64,000 bases of DNA. Origin: Chrysogorgia sp. JL179-B06 (Eukaryota; Cnidaria; Anthozoa; Scleralcyonacea; Chrysogorgiidae). Positions 54,733 to 64,000 of the stretch are shown piece by piece. Position numbers and translations under genes: made by a program. The notes below the pieces were generated by a model, which made no database searches, was not told the origin of the DNA, and was given only the letters and a program-made list of their open reading frames with translations. The DNA is taken from assembly GCA_035772405.1 (NCBI GenBank), contig JAYKKM010000450.1:3632501-3696500 (forward strand), written 5' to 3'. Positions within the stretch are counted from its first letter, which is position 1; the number at the start of each line of letters is the position of its first letter.

Positions 54733-57700
54733 CTGAAACGAAATTGTAGTTTGAGTCAGTGTCACGTTTTTAGTCGTTTCTGTACTCGTATTTGGGATGT
54801 GAAGTTGCTCTCAAAAAATCTATTGAAACTCGAATCAAATGTCTAAAAAGGTTGGTGTACTGCCGAAATAGCGTGTAAGTTGTCTAACGTTTCGAGCGAA
54901 GGCCCTTCGTCAGAGAGGGAAACGTAGATAGATAGATAGATAGCGTGTTTAATAGATTCGTAATTTGCAGTCTACAGAAAATACAGACTTGACTGTCAAC
55001 TGAATTATCTACGAATATTTACATAAATTTATGTTAAAATAACTATTAACTTCCTAAGTTTAATTTAAAATCTATCGTCAGATTAAATTACATCACATAT
55101 TAATTAAATAATAATCATTTACATGTTAATACTGTTAGAAATGATAAAATAATTTTTAAAATATCTGTTCGAGTTCGGGTACTAAAAGTTTATGAATTTT
55201 TCTTAAGGAATATTGACATGAATTTACCTTCGGTATCAAGTTATGTAGCTTATGGTTAGAGTCAGAATAGGCTTGGAGAAAGAGTTTTTTTGCATGCTTG
55301 CGATCTACGATCATATAAAGTTCCTAATTTCGCTAATTTCAGTGCTTCTTCGTAAGAAACGCCTGGAAATATTCTTCTTAAACACCGTTTTTGAACTCTT
55401 TCAATATCCAAATTTAGGTACTGAGGTAAGGAGTTATGAAAGACGGGTGAGGCATATTCCAGAACCGAGCGGATACACGCACAATATATTTGAATTATCT
55501 CTTTAGCAGGAACTCTTGCTCTTTTTAATTGCGTGATCAAGTAACGACGCTTGCTGGCCTTGGACATGCGTCTTCCATTTACAATCACTACTGACTGTAA
55601 GACCGAGAATTTTCACATGTAGCCTTCGTCAGAGAGTGAAACGTTTCACACTGACGAAGGTCCTTCGCTCGAAACGTCAGACTACTTACATGCTATTTCG
55701 GCAGTACACCAACCTTTTTAGATATTTGATTTGTATTTCTACACTGCCTACGCAGCACAACATTATTTATTGAAACTGGACTTGTTCTGTGGCGCGAGTT
55801 TTGCCTGTCTAGGTGCTTCCTCCCAATGAGAGCTTACTAATATTTATCCATATATGGGTCCTGTACGACAGCAGTGGGTTCTAAATATAAAATTGGCTTG
55901 TCCAATTTGAGTTTGGTCTACAATGTGAGCGATATATCTAAGTGTTGTATTTGAAAGAATTGATGAAGAGGAGTTATTTGAAAACCCATTTCAATGTCTG
56001 CGTTTGAAAACACAAACCGACAACTATTTTCACATCTGACTTCTTCCTTCGTCAGCCTTAATTTTCCTCGTAATCGGCTCAAAACGAACCACAAGAAACT
56101 CAGAAGTGCTGAACATCATCTTATTTAGATTTACCATCGGACAGAGAACCTTTCATTGTAGAACTCTGAACTGTCACTTTGTGGAACGTTCATGAAGCCG
56201 GCACTTAAGCACTACAAGCTGTAGCTGGAGTTAGTGTTAAAAAGGGACCTGTTATGCCAGTTTTGTTACCTGTTTCTAAATTATAAAGACCTTTTTGCGA
56301 CACTGACCTGTACAGTTTTGTATCCTAATGAGACGAATGTGGTACAAATCCGGTCCTTCCATTACCAATCCAAATATGCACAGAGATTTGCAGATAAGAC
56401 CCAGGCATAGTGTCATCGCTGTCTGTATTTTAAGAGAGAAATTTAATGGAATATAGTTTATGTATGGTATGGTATGGTATGGTATGGTATGGTATGGTAT
56501 GGTATGGTATGGTATGGTATGGTATGGTATGGTATGGTATGATATGGTATCTTATCGTATATGGTATAGTAAGTATGGTCTGGTATGGTATCGACATTGT
56601 AATATTTTAAAATATATAGGCAAAATAGTGGATCTAAACGATGAAAAAATGGTTTTCGTCAGCCTCATTCCTGATTGTTTTTTAGAGCGTTTACTGTTAA
56701 TATTATAGTTCATCCATTTCTTACTACAGTTTTGAACTTCGTCATTGTCGTCAATAAATAAAAGCCAGCATATATTAACATCTAAAAGGAGACATAAAAT
56801 GTTTTGAATTGGTTGAATCGTGCAATTTTGAAAGATTTTGCACGAGACTGAATATTAGGGTTAAGAACGACACCAGCACCAACAACACTACCAAAAACAA
56901 CAACAGCAACAACCACAACAGCAACAACGACAACAATAACAACAGCAACAACAACGACAAAAACAACACTACCAACAACAACAACAACAAAAACAGCAAC
57001 AACAACAACACCATCAACAACAGCAGCTACGACAACGACAATGACTGCGACATCATCATAATGATATTTATGATGGTTATGGATCATAATTATATGGTGG
57101 TGAAAACATCGGTTTGTTATAAAAATGTTTGGCATGCAAATCACTATTCAAACATAACATTCAATGATAATAATAATAATAATTAATAATAATAATAATA
57201 ATAATTAATAATAATAATAATAATAATTAATTATAATTAATTTTTAATAATAATTAATTTTATTAACAATTAGTCTAGCTACTATATACCGCATATCAAC
57301 TCTGCATCAAATTTGTATGAAGTAGAATGGTTTTAATAAGGAAAATTCCACAAATTTAAAATAGCACAACCTCGTATCGAAATCTATCGACATTAAAGAC
57401 TCGTGGGCTTAAAGGAGGCCGTTGGTCTGCGCAGACCCAGAGACGGAAGAGACCAATAAAGAACACTTTATTGTCCTTTGTGGCGCCATAACTATTGTCT
57501 GTCGCGCGGACGAAATAAACATATCAAGCATTCATAAACTTGCTAACATTTTCAGAGAAAAGCGACGTAATTTTGGCTTACTTACCGGACATCCAATCCA
57601 GAACTCTGTGCTGTCTGGTCCCTGGACAAACTCTATTGTCGGTATTGTTTTCGCTAGCTTTTTAATTTGTATATCGTTCAGCAAAGTACCACCAGTTATC

Positions 57701-57780
57701 ATTGCCAAGGCGGATAACAACGATGCAGCGACGACGATATAATCCATCCATCTTAAGCCATTCTTTTTCGCCGTATTCAT
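54590..57780 (-). CDS. Gene F: divergent family member (tail exon not found)
   Basis: Exons: 57586-57780, 56308-56422, 54590-54732; 151 residues before any tail. Exon 1: MNTAKKNGLRWMDY, a hydrophobic segment, then GPDSTEFWIGCP, so the usual D-Y-x-x-Y-W-x-G reads D-S-T-E-F-W-I-G. Exon 2 is 115 bp against 184-190 in the others. It keeps segment 2 and VMEGPD, but the W after GPD is L, and the W-D/E and C-x6-C-x-C block is gone, leaving one cysteine (QNCTG). Exon 3 has CDEVNKLYTLYC, with Cys for the usual Gly, then segment 3 and ALSQTMQ. Splice phases 0, 1, 0 are still kept, which argues that the gene is real rather than decayed. Its function is unknown. Confidence 0.68.
54883..54916 (-). ncRNA. 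Hammerhead-like motif with one extra core base
   Basis: Minus strand: TCT/AGA stem I, CTGACGA, an extra A, GGGC/GCTC stem II with loop CTTC, GAAACGTT. Cleavage would follow GTT. As at 8348, stem III has no room for a loop. Confidence 0.35.
55262..55588 (-). pseudogene. LINE reverse-transcriptase C-terminal fragment
   Basis: RRYLITQLKRARVPAKEIIQ, IYCACIRSVLEYASPVFHNS, LNLDIERVQKRCLRRIFPG and SYEEALKLAKLGTLYDRR. This is the classic thumb and tail region of CR1/Jockey-like non-LTR retrotransposons. The frame is open for 108 codons, but the rest of the element is missing. Confidence 0.85.
56308..56422 (-). CDS. Gene F exon 2 (shortened)
   Basis: The acceptor CTTAAAATACAG precedes ACA at 56422 and the donor GTCAGT lies at 56302-56307, phase 1. 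It encodes TAMTLCLGLICKSLCIFGL, VMEGPDLYHIR and QNCT. No second exon carrying the missing cysteine block was found in the intron. Confidence 0.6.
56461..56545. repeat. (TATGG)n microsatellite
   Basis: About 16 copies of ATGGT. It lies in gene F intron 1. Confidence 0.97.
56870..57260. repeat. CAACAACA and AATAAT simple repeats in gene F intron 1
   Basis: CAA-rich from about 56870 to 57040, and AAT/TAATTA-rich from 57165 to 57260. Open frames here are low complexity. Confidence 0.9.
57586..57780 (-). CDS. Gene F exon 1
   Basis: ATG at 57778-57780; donor GTAAGT at 57580-57585, phase 0. It encodes 65 residues ending STEFWIGCP. A TTTTAAAAGG stretch about 37 bp upstream of the ATG could serve as a TATA-like element. 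Confidence 0.72.
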
Positions 57781-58329
57781 GTTCGTAACAAGCCACGAAC
57801 AATAACTCTTTACGGCCTTTTAAAAGCCGGCTTACTTGTTGGCCGGTGTTTATGCTCTGCCTTCTTGTGCATGGAAATAATATTAAAAACGGAACAATTT
57901 TTTAAAATTCTGAGAGCTCTTTTGAAGATATCCGCACGGCTTTTCGTTGTCTGGGTAACATCCGGGAGGAAGGTACTTTAAAAGTTTTGCCAAAGGCTTT
58001 GTTCTTCGAGTGTCTTCACAGTAAATATAAATTTCCTTAGAGATGATGGGGGTAGTTGGGTTAATTTTTTATACTATGCATCAATATCTACTTGATTTAT
58101 AAACGTTGGCGTTAATGAAGAGAGGAATTGCGTGGTATATTCTGTTAGCACACTATACATGCATGCGCGCATACCAGACCCCATGCTATCAAGTCGTATA
58201 GTTAAGTAAGGAGCATTGAGAGATTGGTAGATAGAAGCGTATATTGAAAGTGTGTTAATTTCGTGATTAACCCTATTGTTTTGCTAATTTTTACAGCAAC
58301 ATGATCTATATCTGTTATCGTATATGGTT

Positions 58330-58620
58330 TGCCAAAATCTCTTCTTGCAGAAGTTGCAATCTGGGGCAATTGTTCCAAAACGCTCTTGCTCCGAATTCTT
58401 CGCCTTCAAAAGCGTGCAGCACGCATTATCGTAGCTGATATATTGTTCTATATTTATTGATATTGTTCACGATAATAACCATATTAAACTTGCAAAACTA
58501 TTGCCACCAAAGGCTATAGCTCTTTATACTAATCGTCTGCGATCAAAGAGAACTTTTACGATGCCTAAATGTAAAACAAATCGGTTTTGGGACTCATTCA
58601 TTGTTCATTATGCAAGCAGT
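58330..58620 (+). pseudogene. LINE C-terminal fragment
   Basis: WGNCSKTLL, then LRLQKRAARIIVAD, then LPPKAIALYTNRLRSKRTF in broken frames, the usual reverse-transcriptase end with LQKRAARII. Confidence 0.6.
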
Positions 58621-59161
58621 CATTCTTTATAAATAGTTATTTTTAATTTTTTTAAATCTTCTGAAATTTTATATAATTTTAAGGTTATGGTAAATTATTT
58701 AATCTACTATTTTTGTATTTTATTGCAATATTGTAATGTTGTACATGTAATACAGTCTATGACTGCAATTTCTATAACTTTAATAAACGATTTATCTATC
58801 TTTTATATATCTATCTATAACTATTCTACTCCTTCTGTTCTTCTTTTCTCCAAGATATAATGGATTCCAGTTTTTGATCTAATTAAGTTAAGGAAACTTC
58901 TTCTGCTATTTAATATACTAATAAACCCTAATGCTCCACCTTCCTTTAAACTTAGGTTCAATTTCCTATCAGCCACTCAACAACACTCTCGTCGTTACCC
59001 GCGTACTGATTTTGGTAAATGTACATTTCTCTACAGCGCCTCGATTCTTTTTAACGCCTTAGACACTAATTGTAAACAGCTCGCCATGTCACCTGCATCT
59101 AATAACTGCCACCAAACTGAAAAATTTAAGAATAACTGCCACTGAAGTTGATCGTCCTGGT

Positions 59162-59204
59162 GACTGACGTTTCGACGGCCTCAGTGGCGGTCATCTTCAG
59201 AGTC
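59162..59204 (-). ncRNA. Hammerhead-like motif, second sequence type
   Basis: Minus strand: GACT/AGTC stem I; CTGAAGA; one extra T; stem II GAC-C-GCC with GGC-C-GTC around ACTGA; GAAAC; GTC. The architecture, including the single extra base before stem II, matches the 8348 type although the stem II sequence is unrelated, so the shared part is the fold. Confidence 0.4.
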
Positions 59205-59761
59205 AAGTAAAGCGTGTTTGTCTACATATACGTTGGTTCATTACGTCATCGTTTGTTTGTGTCATAATTAATGTGAGTGGGTGTCGCGTCATGCGTTAAG
59301 CGTGGGCCAATATTGTTTGTAAGCGTGGGCCAATATTATTTGTCATGCGTTAAGCGTGGGTATATTGTTTGTCGGTAGGTCTATTTTTCATTGGTGCGTG
59401 CGAAGAAGTCTTTTGTATATGGTGTCGGTAATTGTTGTGATCTGTTAAGTGGTATACCAACTTTCTAATGTATGTCGCTGTTTGTTGTTTGTGTTAAACG
59501 CGATACATTCAGCTGAGTCCCAGTCAATGTCGTGTTTTGTTTGTACGTGGTGTTCAGCTATATGTGATTAGTCCTGTCCCCGTTTCTAGTAGCTCGTGTG
59601 TGTTCATGCAGCTAGTCTGATTTTTAGGTTTCTGCCGGTTTCACCAATATAAGTGTCCTGGCATCATTTAAGCAATATATAAGTGTCCTGGCAAATCGTT
59701 TGATAAAAAATTATACAATTATTAAAACTATTTAAAATATTGTTATTAACTCTTTACTCTG

Positions 59762-60374
59762 CTCTGGGAATAAATGAATTTGAATGTCTATTTGTTCCCG
59801 AGATTGACATAGGAAGAGGGTTGGGCTTTGCTCTTAGATTATAGTTATGAATTGTTGGATTTGTCACAGGAAAATGGATACCAAAGATTTTCGTATAACT
59901 CAGTACAACGAATTTCGACGAGGCCGGTGAGAAACTGCTCGATGCTCTTCCAGCATTAAATCTTGTAGCTGATACTAATAGATCTAGAGGTGCTAATACG
60001 CCGTTTATTGAAACTAGTTCATTGTTTGGCGATGACACCCACCAGATCCAGACGGACCCTCGGTCAATATTCTTTGTTCCAGTCTGGTTGGAATGCTCCT
60101 TTGACCGTTCGTAGTACAGTGCCTGGTTTTGTGCCATCTTCTCCCTCTTCCACATCATCATCTCATCCACCACTGCCATCTACGATGGGAAACAGTATCC
60201 AAGACTCGGCACCGCTCGTAACGTCTCGTGCAGTCGGCAGTCACCGTAGCCCAACCTTGGCTACTCTGGGAACAAATGAATTTGAATGTCTATTCGTTCC
60301 TGAGATTGATATAGGAAGCGGGCTGGGCTTTGCTCTTAGATCATACTTATCAATTGTTGGATTTGTGAAGATAC
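59762..60374. repeat. Two direct copies of a ~112-bp segment, 502 bp apart
   Basis: CTCTGGGAANAAATGAATTT, GAATGTCTATTNGTTCC, GAGATTGANATAGGAAG and GGGCTTTGCTCTTAGAT occur at 59762-59873 and 60264-60374. On the minus strand both copies stay open in the same frame (YxLRAKPxPLPxSISGTNRH), so the duplication may be within a decayed coding sequence that I cannot name. Confidence 0.65.
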
Positions 60375-60550
60375 GATTTGGGTGTTCATTATCATCTAGT
60401 ATCCTTGTAGCTTCACGTTTGCTAGCATCCCAGTTATTACTCATGTAAATAACATTTGTAAATCGGCCACTTTTGCTATCAGAAATATCGGCAAGATCAG
60501 GAAATATTTGAGTAAAAAGGACTGTGAGAAGTTGGTGCATGCATTCATAA

Positions 60551-60963
60551 CATCAGCTGTAATAGCATCCTATATGGCTTACCAGAAGCTGAATTGAGCA
60601 AGTTACTGCGAATTCAAAATACAGCTGCTAGACTTGTTACAGGTTAAAAAATCGGAGCATACATGTATCTCCCCTGTGCTTCGTAATCTTCACTGGTTGC
60701 CGGTGAGATCAAGGATTGTATTTAAGATACTAGTAATTACTTTCAAGGCTTTGCATGTCCAGGCGCCTGTTTATATTTCTGATTTGCTAGCTAAATATAA
60801 ACCTACTCGTGCTTTGAGATCATCTCACCGAAATTTGCTATTTGAGCCAAAATCGAAAACGGTGACTCATGGAGACAGAACATTCTCAGTTGCAGCACCA
60901 AAACTGTGGAATTCATTACCACAGGAAATTAGAAGCATTGATATTTTAAGTAATTTTAATTAG
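60551..60963 (+). pseudogene. LINE C-terminal fragment with open frame
   Basis: LRIQNTAARLVTG, then after a frameshift SPVLRNLHWLPVRSRIVFKI, TFKALHVQAPVYISDLL, RALRSSHRNLLFEPKSKTV, GDRTFSVAAPKLWNSLPQEI. It is a near-perfect match to the standard end of CR1/L2-like retrotransposon ORF2. Confidence 0.88.
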
Positions 60964-61104
60964 ACTTCTTTTTTAAAATTAATAGTTTTTTTGTTGATAG
61001 TGTTAATATATGTAGTAGGCTTTATCTTATAATGAAACTGTAATTAGTTTTATAAGTAAAATTAAGAATTTATTGTTGTAAGAGCATTGAGACTATCGTA
61101 TCCA

Positions 61105-61112
61105 AATATGTC

Positions 61113-61151
<39 letters not shown>

Positions 61152-61161
61152 AATTTTTTAA

Positions 61162-61200
<39 letters not shown>
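61105..61200. repeat. (ATT)n microsatellite
   Basis: Two ATT runs separated by AAAATTTTTTAAATT. Confidence 0.95.
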
Positions 61201-61201
<1 letters not shown>

Positions 61202-61229
61202 TCTTAAATCCGTACAACACTCTATTAAC

Positions 61230-61648
61230 GGCTTTATGCTGACCTACCTGGCTTCATCAGTCCATCTGTTATCACCGGAGATAAGTTACGCCCTGATCTT
61301 CTGGTAACAATCGAAAACAAATACATCTACATACTCGAACTGACTGTTGGTTTTGAATCTAATCTTCTTACTAATGCAACCCGTAAGAGACAAAAATATC
61401 TAGAACTTATTAACGAACAGCACAAAAATTACGAAAAAGTGAAATTTATAAATTTATCTATCAGTTCGCTTGGAGTGTTTAATCAGTCATCTGTAGACTT
61501 TATTGAAATGCTGAAAGACCTGAAATTTGACGAACGATGTAGAAAGTACTATACTCAGAAAATTATGAACACTTGCATAAGGACATCTTACTATATATTT
61601 TGTAAACGTAACAAAGAATGGGATGACCCGTCTTTAATGTCATACTAA
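61230..61648 (+). pseudogene. Restriction-like endonuclease domain of a site-specific-type LINE
   Basis: PGFISPSVITGDKLRPDLLV, then YILELTVGFESN, then RKRQKYLELINE and YTQKIMNTCIRTSYYIFC to a stop. The RPD...ELTV...K..KY order is the PD-(D/E)xK nuclease signature of R2/NeSL-type non-LTR elements. The frame from 61439 to the stop is open. The reverse transcriptase that should precede it is not adjacent. Confidence 0.6.
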
Positions 61649-61754
61649 TATTGTTATACCATATAGTGTTAATTCAAGTAGACATTGTTAAACTACCTGT
61701 AAAAGAGAGGTTTATCACTGTAGTATACGTTAATCATAAATGAATAAAGTTTCC

Positions 61755-61759
61755 ATTAC

Positions 61760-61812
<53 letters not shown>
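61755..61812. repeat. (ATT)n microsatellite
   Basis: ATT run directly after AATAAAGTTTCC, which could be the 3' tail of the preceding LINE. Confidence 0.95.
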
Positions 61813-61813
<1 letters not shown>

Positions 61814-62240
61814 CCTCTCTCCTCCAAAAGTGGACAAAGTAGCTCTTGGGATTTCAATTATATCCAGGCTTCTATCTTGCATGACGTGCTGATATGCTTT
61901 GTGATATGCAAATGAGATAACCTACGACGTAAAGATATTTCTACATTTTTAGAAAATCAAGTATAATATCTTTGAGATTATTCAACGAAATCTCTTGAAA
62001 CTTTGCCCAGTACGACACTTCGTGACACCTAACATTATTACATCGAAATTATAACGATCCCAAAGTAATTTACTATTTCTAATTTCTTAACTTTCTAAAA
62101 ATGTCGAAACATCTTGACCTCATACCTTGCATATCACACAAGTCTAAATATCTCAAGAACGACGTGAGATATGAAAGAGCTCTAAATTACCATTCCTCCG
62201 ATCATTTTAGGAGTTCGTTTAGATGAGACAAACTTAATTT

Positions 62241-62740
62241 TCATTTCATAGGCACTTTAAGATGTTTCTCAGCGTAAAGTAAATTATCACTGTCATCAGA
62301 GAAATGATACAAGCTGAATTTCGCAGAACAGATTTGAATACCATTGAGATATAAAGTAGAAGAAAATAATGGACCAAGGACGGATCCCTGGGGATCACCA
62401 TAGGTAACTTCTATTTTGGTAAATATATTTGGATCAAATTGTGTTGTTTGTGTTCGGCTTCGTAAAGATAATATAAAAACCATGGTCATGATTATTGAGC
62501 AAAATACAATGGTCGAGGATCAAATGCTTTTTTTAGATCTATGAAAAACCCCAGAAGCAAATAAACGCTTGTCCATGTTAGTCTGTGTAGCACTGATAAT
62601 GCTGAATGTGCTTTACGAAAGTAAAAAGAACATAATATATTCATTTCCTCAATAAATGAATCCATTCTTTTGCACATGAACTTCAATATTGTACATTTGA
62701 AACCTTTGCAGTATAACAACCACAGTATCACTATCTATTT
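62241..62740 (-). pseudogene. LINE reverse-transcriptase fragment, frameshifted
   Basis: Two adjacent minus-strand frames give GFFIDLKKAFD (palm motif A) and then YGDPQGSVLGPLFSSTLYLN (GxPQGS motif) and FSDDSDNLLYAE (YADD-like box altered to FSDDSD). A frameshift near 62490 separates them. Confidence 0.75.
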
Positions 62741-62749
62741 CGCATTCAA

Positions 62750-64000
62750 ACGAACCTAATTATCTCAGTTATTTTCAAGACCTGGCGTGAACGACTCCAT
62801 CGGAACACAACGAACCTTTTGAAATCGTTCATTATCGAAACCTATAATTGCAACAACTGAATCTCTACCTCCCAATTTGCGAAACACTTTTACGTCTCAT
62901 GAGTCAACCGATGGCTGTGTGTATCTTCTAATAAGCACACAATAAGGGGGACATAAGTCGGTGTGACACAGTCCTCCTAAACGTTCACGCCGATGGGGTT
63001 GTGGTTGCTCTTTTAATGGCCATACGGGGAACTATTTGTTCCAGTCTTTTCTCTCACAGGGGATACTCGACAATACATCGATAAATCCTAATCACTTTAG
63101 CATATGCCGACGTGACAGGGTGGTAATAATAAATGGGGGATTGAATGCGCCGGATGACGTCCCGGGACGCGTGTATTGTTACCTCGCCCCAGCGGATGGG
63201 TTCGAGATGAAGAATTGGGTGACTGTGATGACCTCATGAGGGTGAGCGCGATTACGACAGGCGATGCATCAAACTGTAATTCTTCGAACCTTTGCATGGC
63301 GGTGAAATGCGCGATAGCTCACGTGAGGTTCCCGTTATTGCAATAGGTGAGGCTCGAGCTATATTGCCAGATTTGATGCTAAGTCCATATGGTGTACAAC
63401 GCGAAAGCTTAGGCAATGATAGCTGTTACCTACATAAATACGCATGCAGGTTGCATCAAGCCACAAGTCGAGATCGTGGTGTCAAGATGCTTTGGTGCAT
63501 CGCATCTTAAGTTATAAGATATTTTTCGGCTTGCGGTTGTCATCTTGGTGCAGCTGCATGTGCTTTTGGAATTAGTACCGTACGGGAAATTTTGCAACAC
63601 TCGCTATAGCGAATCATCAACAAGGAGTGTGACACACGTGAGCACAAACAACTGATACACACACGCAAGCAATCGTTATATATAAAACGATTCCGTATCG
63701 TGTATAGATGGGGCCTTCAATGACTTACGAGGGTCGGATGAACTTTTGAGTGGACAATGAAATATCTCCGCATCGACTATATATTTTTTCTGAAAAAAAA
63801 TCATTTGCGTATATGCGCTTAATATAATATTAAAACTTCAAGCCAAACTATATACCCACGACAAAACGGTCTAAATCAAGAGCATTGTCATATCTGCGTG
63901 GTTAAACTATTATTGGCGATGCACTTTCATTAAAATCATTATTTGCGTACGCTTAATAAGCTTAAAACTGCAAGCCAAACTGCGACAAAACGGTCTAAAT
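62750..64000. other. Right end, no gene recognised
   Basis: Short frames near 63.0-63.5 kb overlap on both strands and match nothing I know. GCGTANNCGCTTAATA, CAAGCCAAACT and CGACAAAACGGTCTAAAT recur at about 63808-63876 and 63945-64000, a direct duplication at the window edge. Confidence 0.4.

Larger units (their letters stand above)
54843..55722. mobile_element. Long member of the GGTTGGTGTACTGCCGAAATA inverted-repeat family
   Basis: CTAAAAAGGTTGGTGTACTG at the left and CAGTACACCAACCTTTTTAG at the right, each followed inward by hammerhead-like text (minus strand at 54883-54916, plus strand at 55651-55680). A LINE reverse-transcriptase fragment (55262-55588) lies between the arms. Confidence 0.75.

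Noticed and set aside
63036..63510. Short frames on both strands at the right end
   Set aside because: Under 75 codons, overlapping, no domain, no splice context.

Overview
The window is nuclear DNA from an invertebrate animal, AT-rich and repeat-dense. The evidence is small exons with GT/AG borders split by long introns, non-LTR retrotransposon remnants, tRNA-derived repeats, many terminal-inverted-repeat (TIR) and fold-back elements, long micro- and minisatellites, and TTAGGG-like (CCCTAA) tracts. I cannot fix the phylum. No bacterial or phage feature is present. The main content is a tandem array of six paralogous genes, all on the minus strand, which I call A to F by rising coordinate. 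Their spans are A 513-6065, B 14227-21848, C 26972-30139, D 33705-37132, E 41043-50870 and F 54590-57780. Each encodes a small multi-pass membrane protein with the same exon plan. Exon 1 holds a basic N-terminus, membrane segment 1, an acidic loop and a closing D-Y-x-x-[YF]-W-x-G-like motif. Exon 2 holds membrane segment 2, then [ED]-G-x-D-W and a loop with C-x6-C-x-C. Exon 3 holds C-x5-L-x3-Y-G, membrane segment 3 and a basic stop-transfer end. Intron phases are 0, 1 and 0 in every copy. A fourth exon supplies a cytoplasm-type tail that is unrelated between copies: 481 residues in B, 118 in D and 66 in E. All three of these tails end in tyrosine. I could not find the tail exons of A, C and F. 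I do not recognise the family and assign no function. F is the most divergent copy, with a shortened Cys loop. Gene E needs a GC-AG intron. Everything else is repeat DNA. There are fragments of several non-LTR retrotransposons (C-terminal reverse-transcriptase parts and one restriction-like endonuclease domain), at least a dozen TIR or fold-back elements, three tandem arrays of tRNA-like units, and many simple repeats, several of which create spurious long open frames. The most striking RNA signal is a textbook hammerhead ribozyme at 48450-48489. There is a one-base-decayed relative on the minus strand at 8052-8093, and a looser hammerhead-like family carrying one extra core nucleotide. Regions: 1-6065 gene A; 6066-14226 intergenic repeats; 14227-21848 gene B; 21849-26971 repeats; 26972-30139 gene C; 30140-33704 repeats; 33705-37132 gene D; 37133-41042 repeats; 41043-50870 gene E; 50871-54589 repeats; 54590-57780 gene F; 57781-64000 retrotransposon remnants and unassigned sequence.
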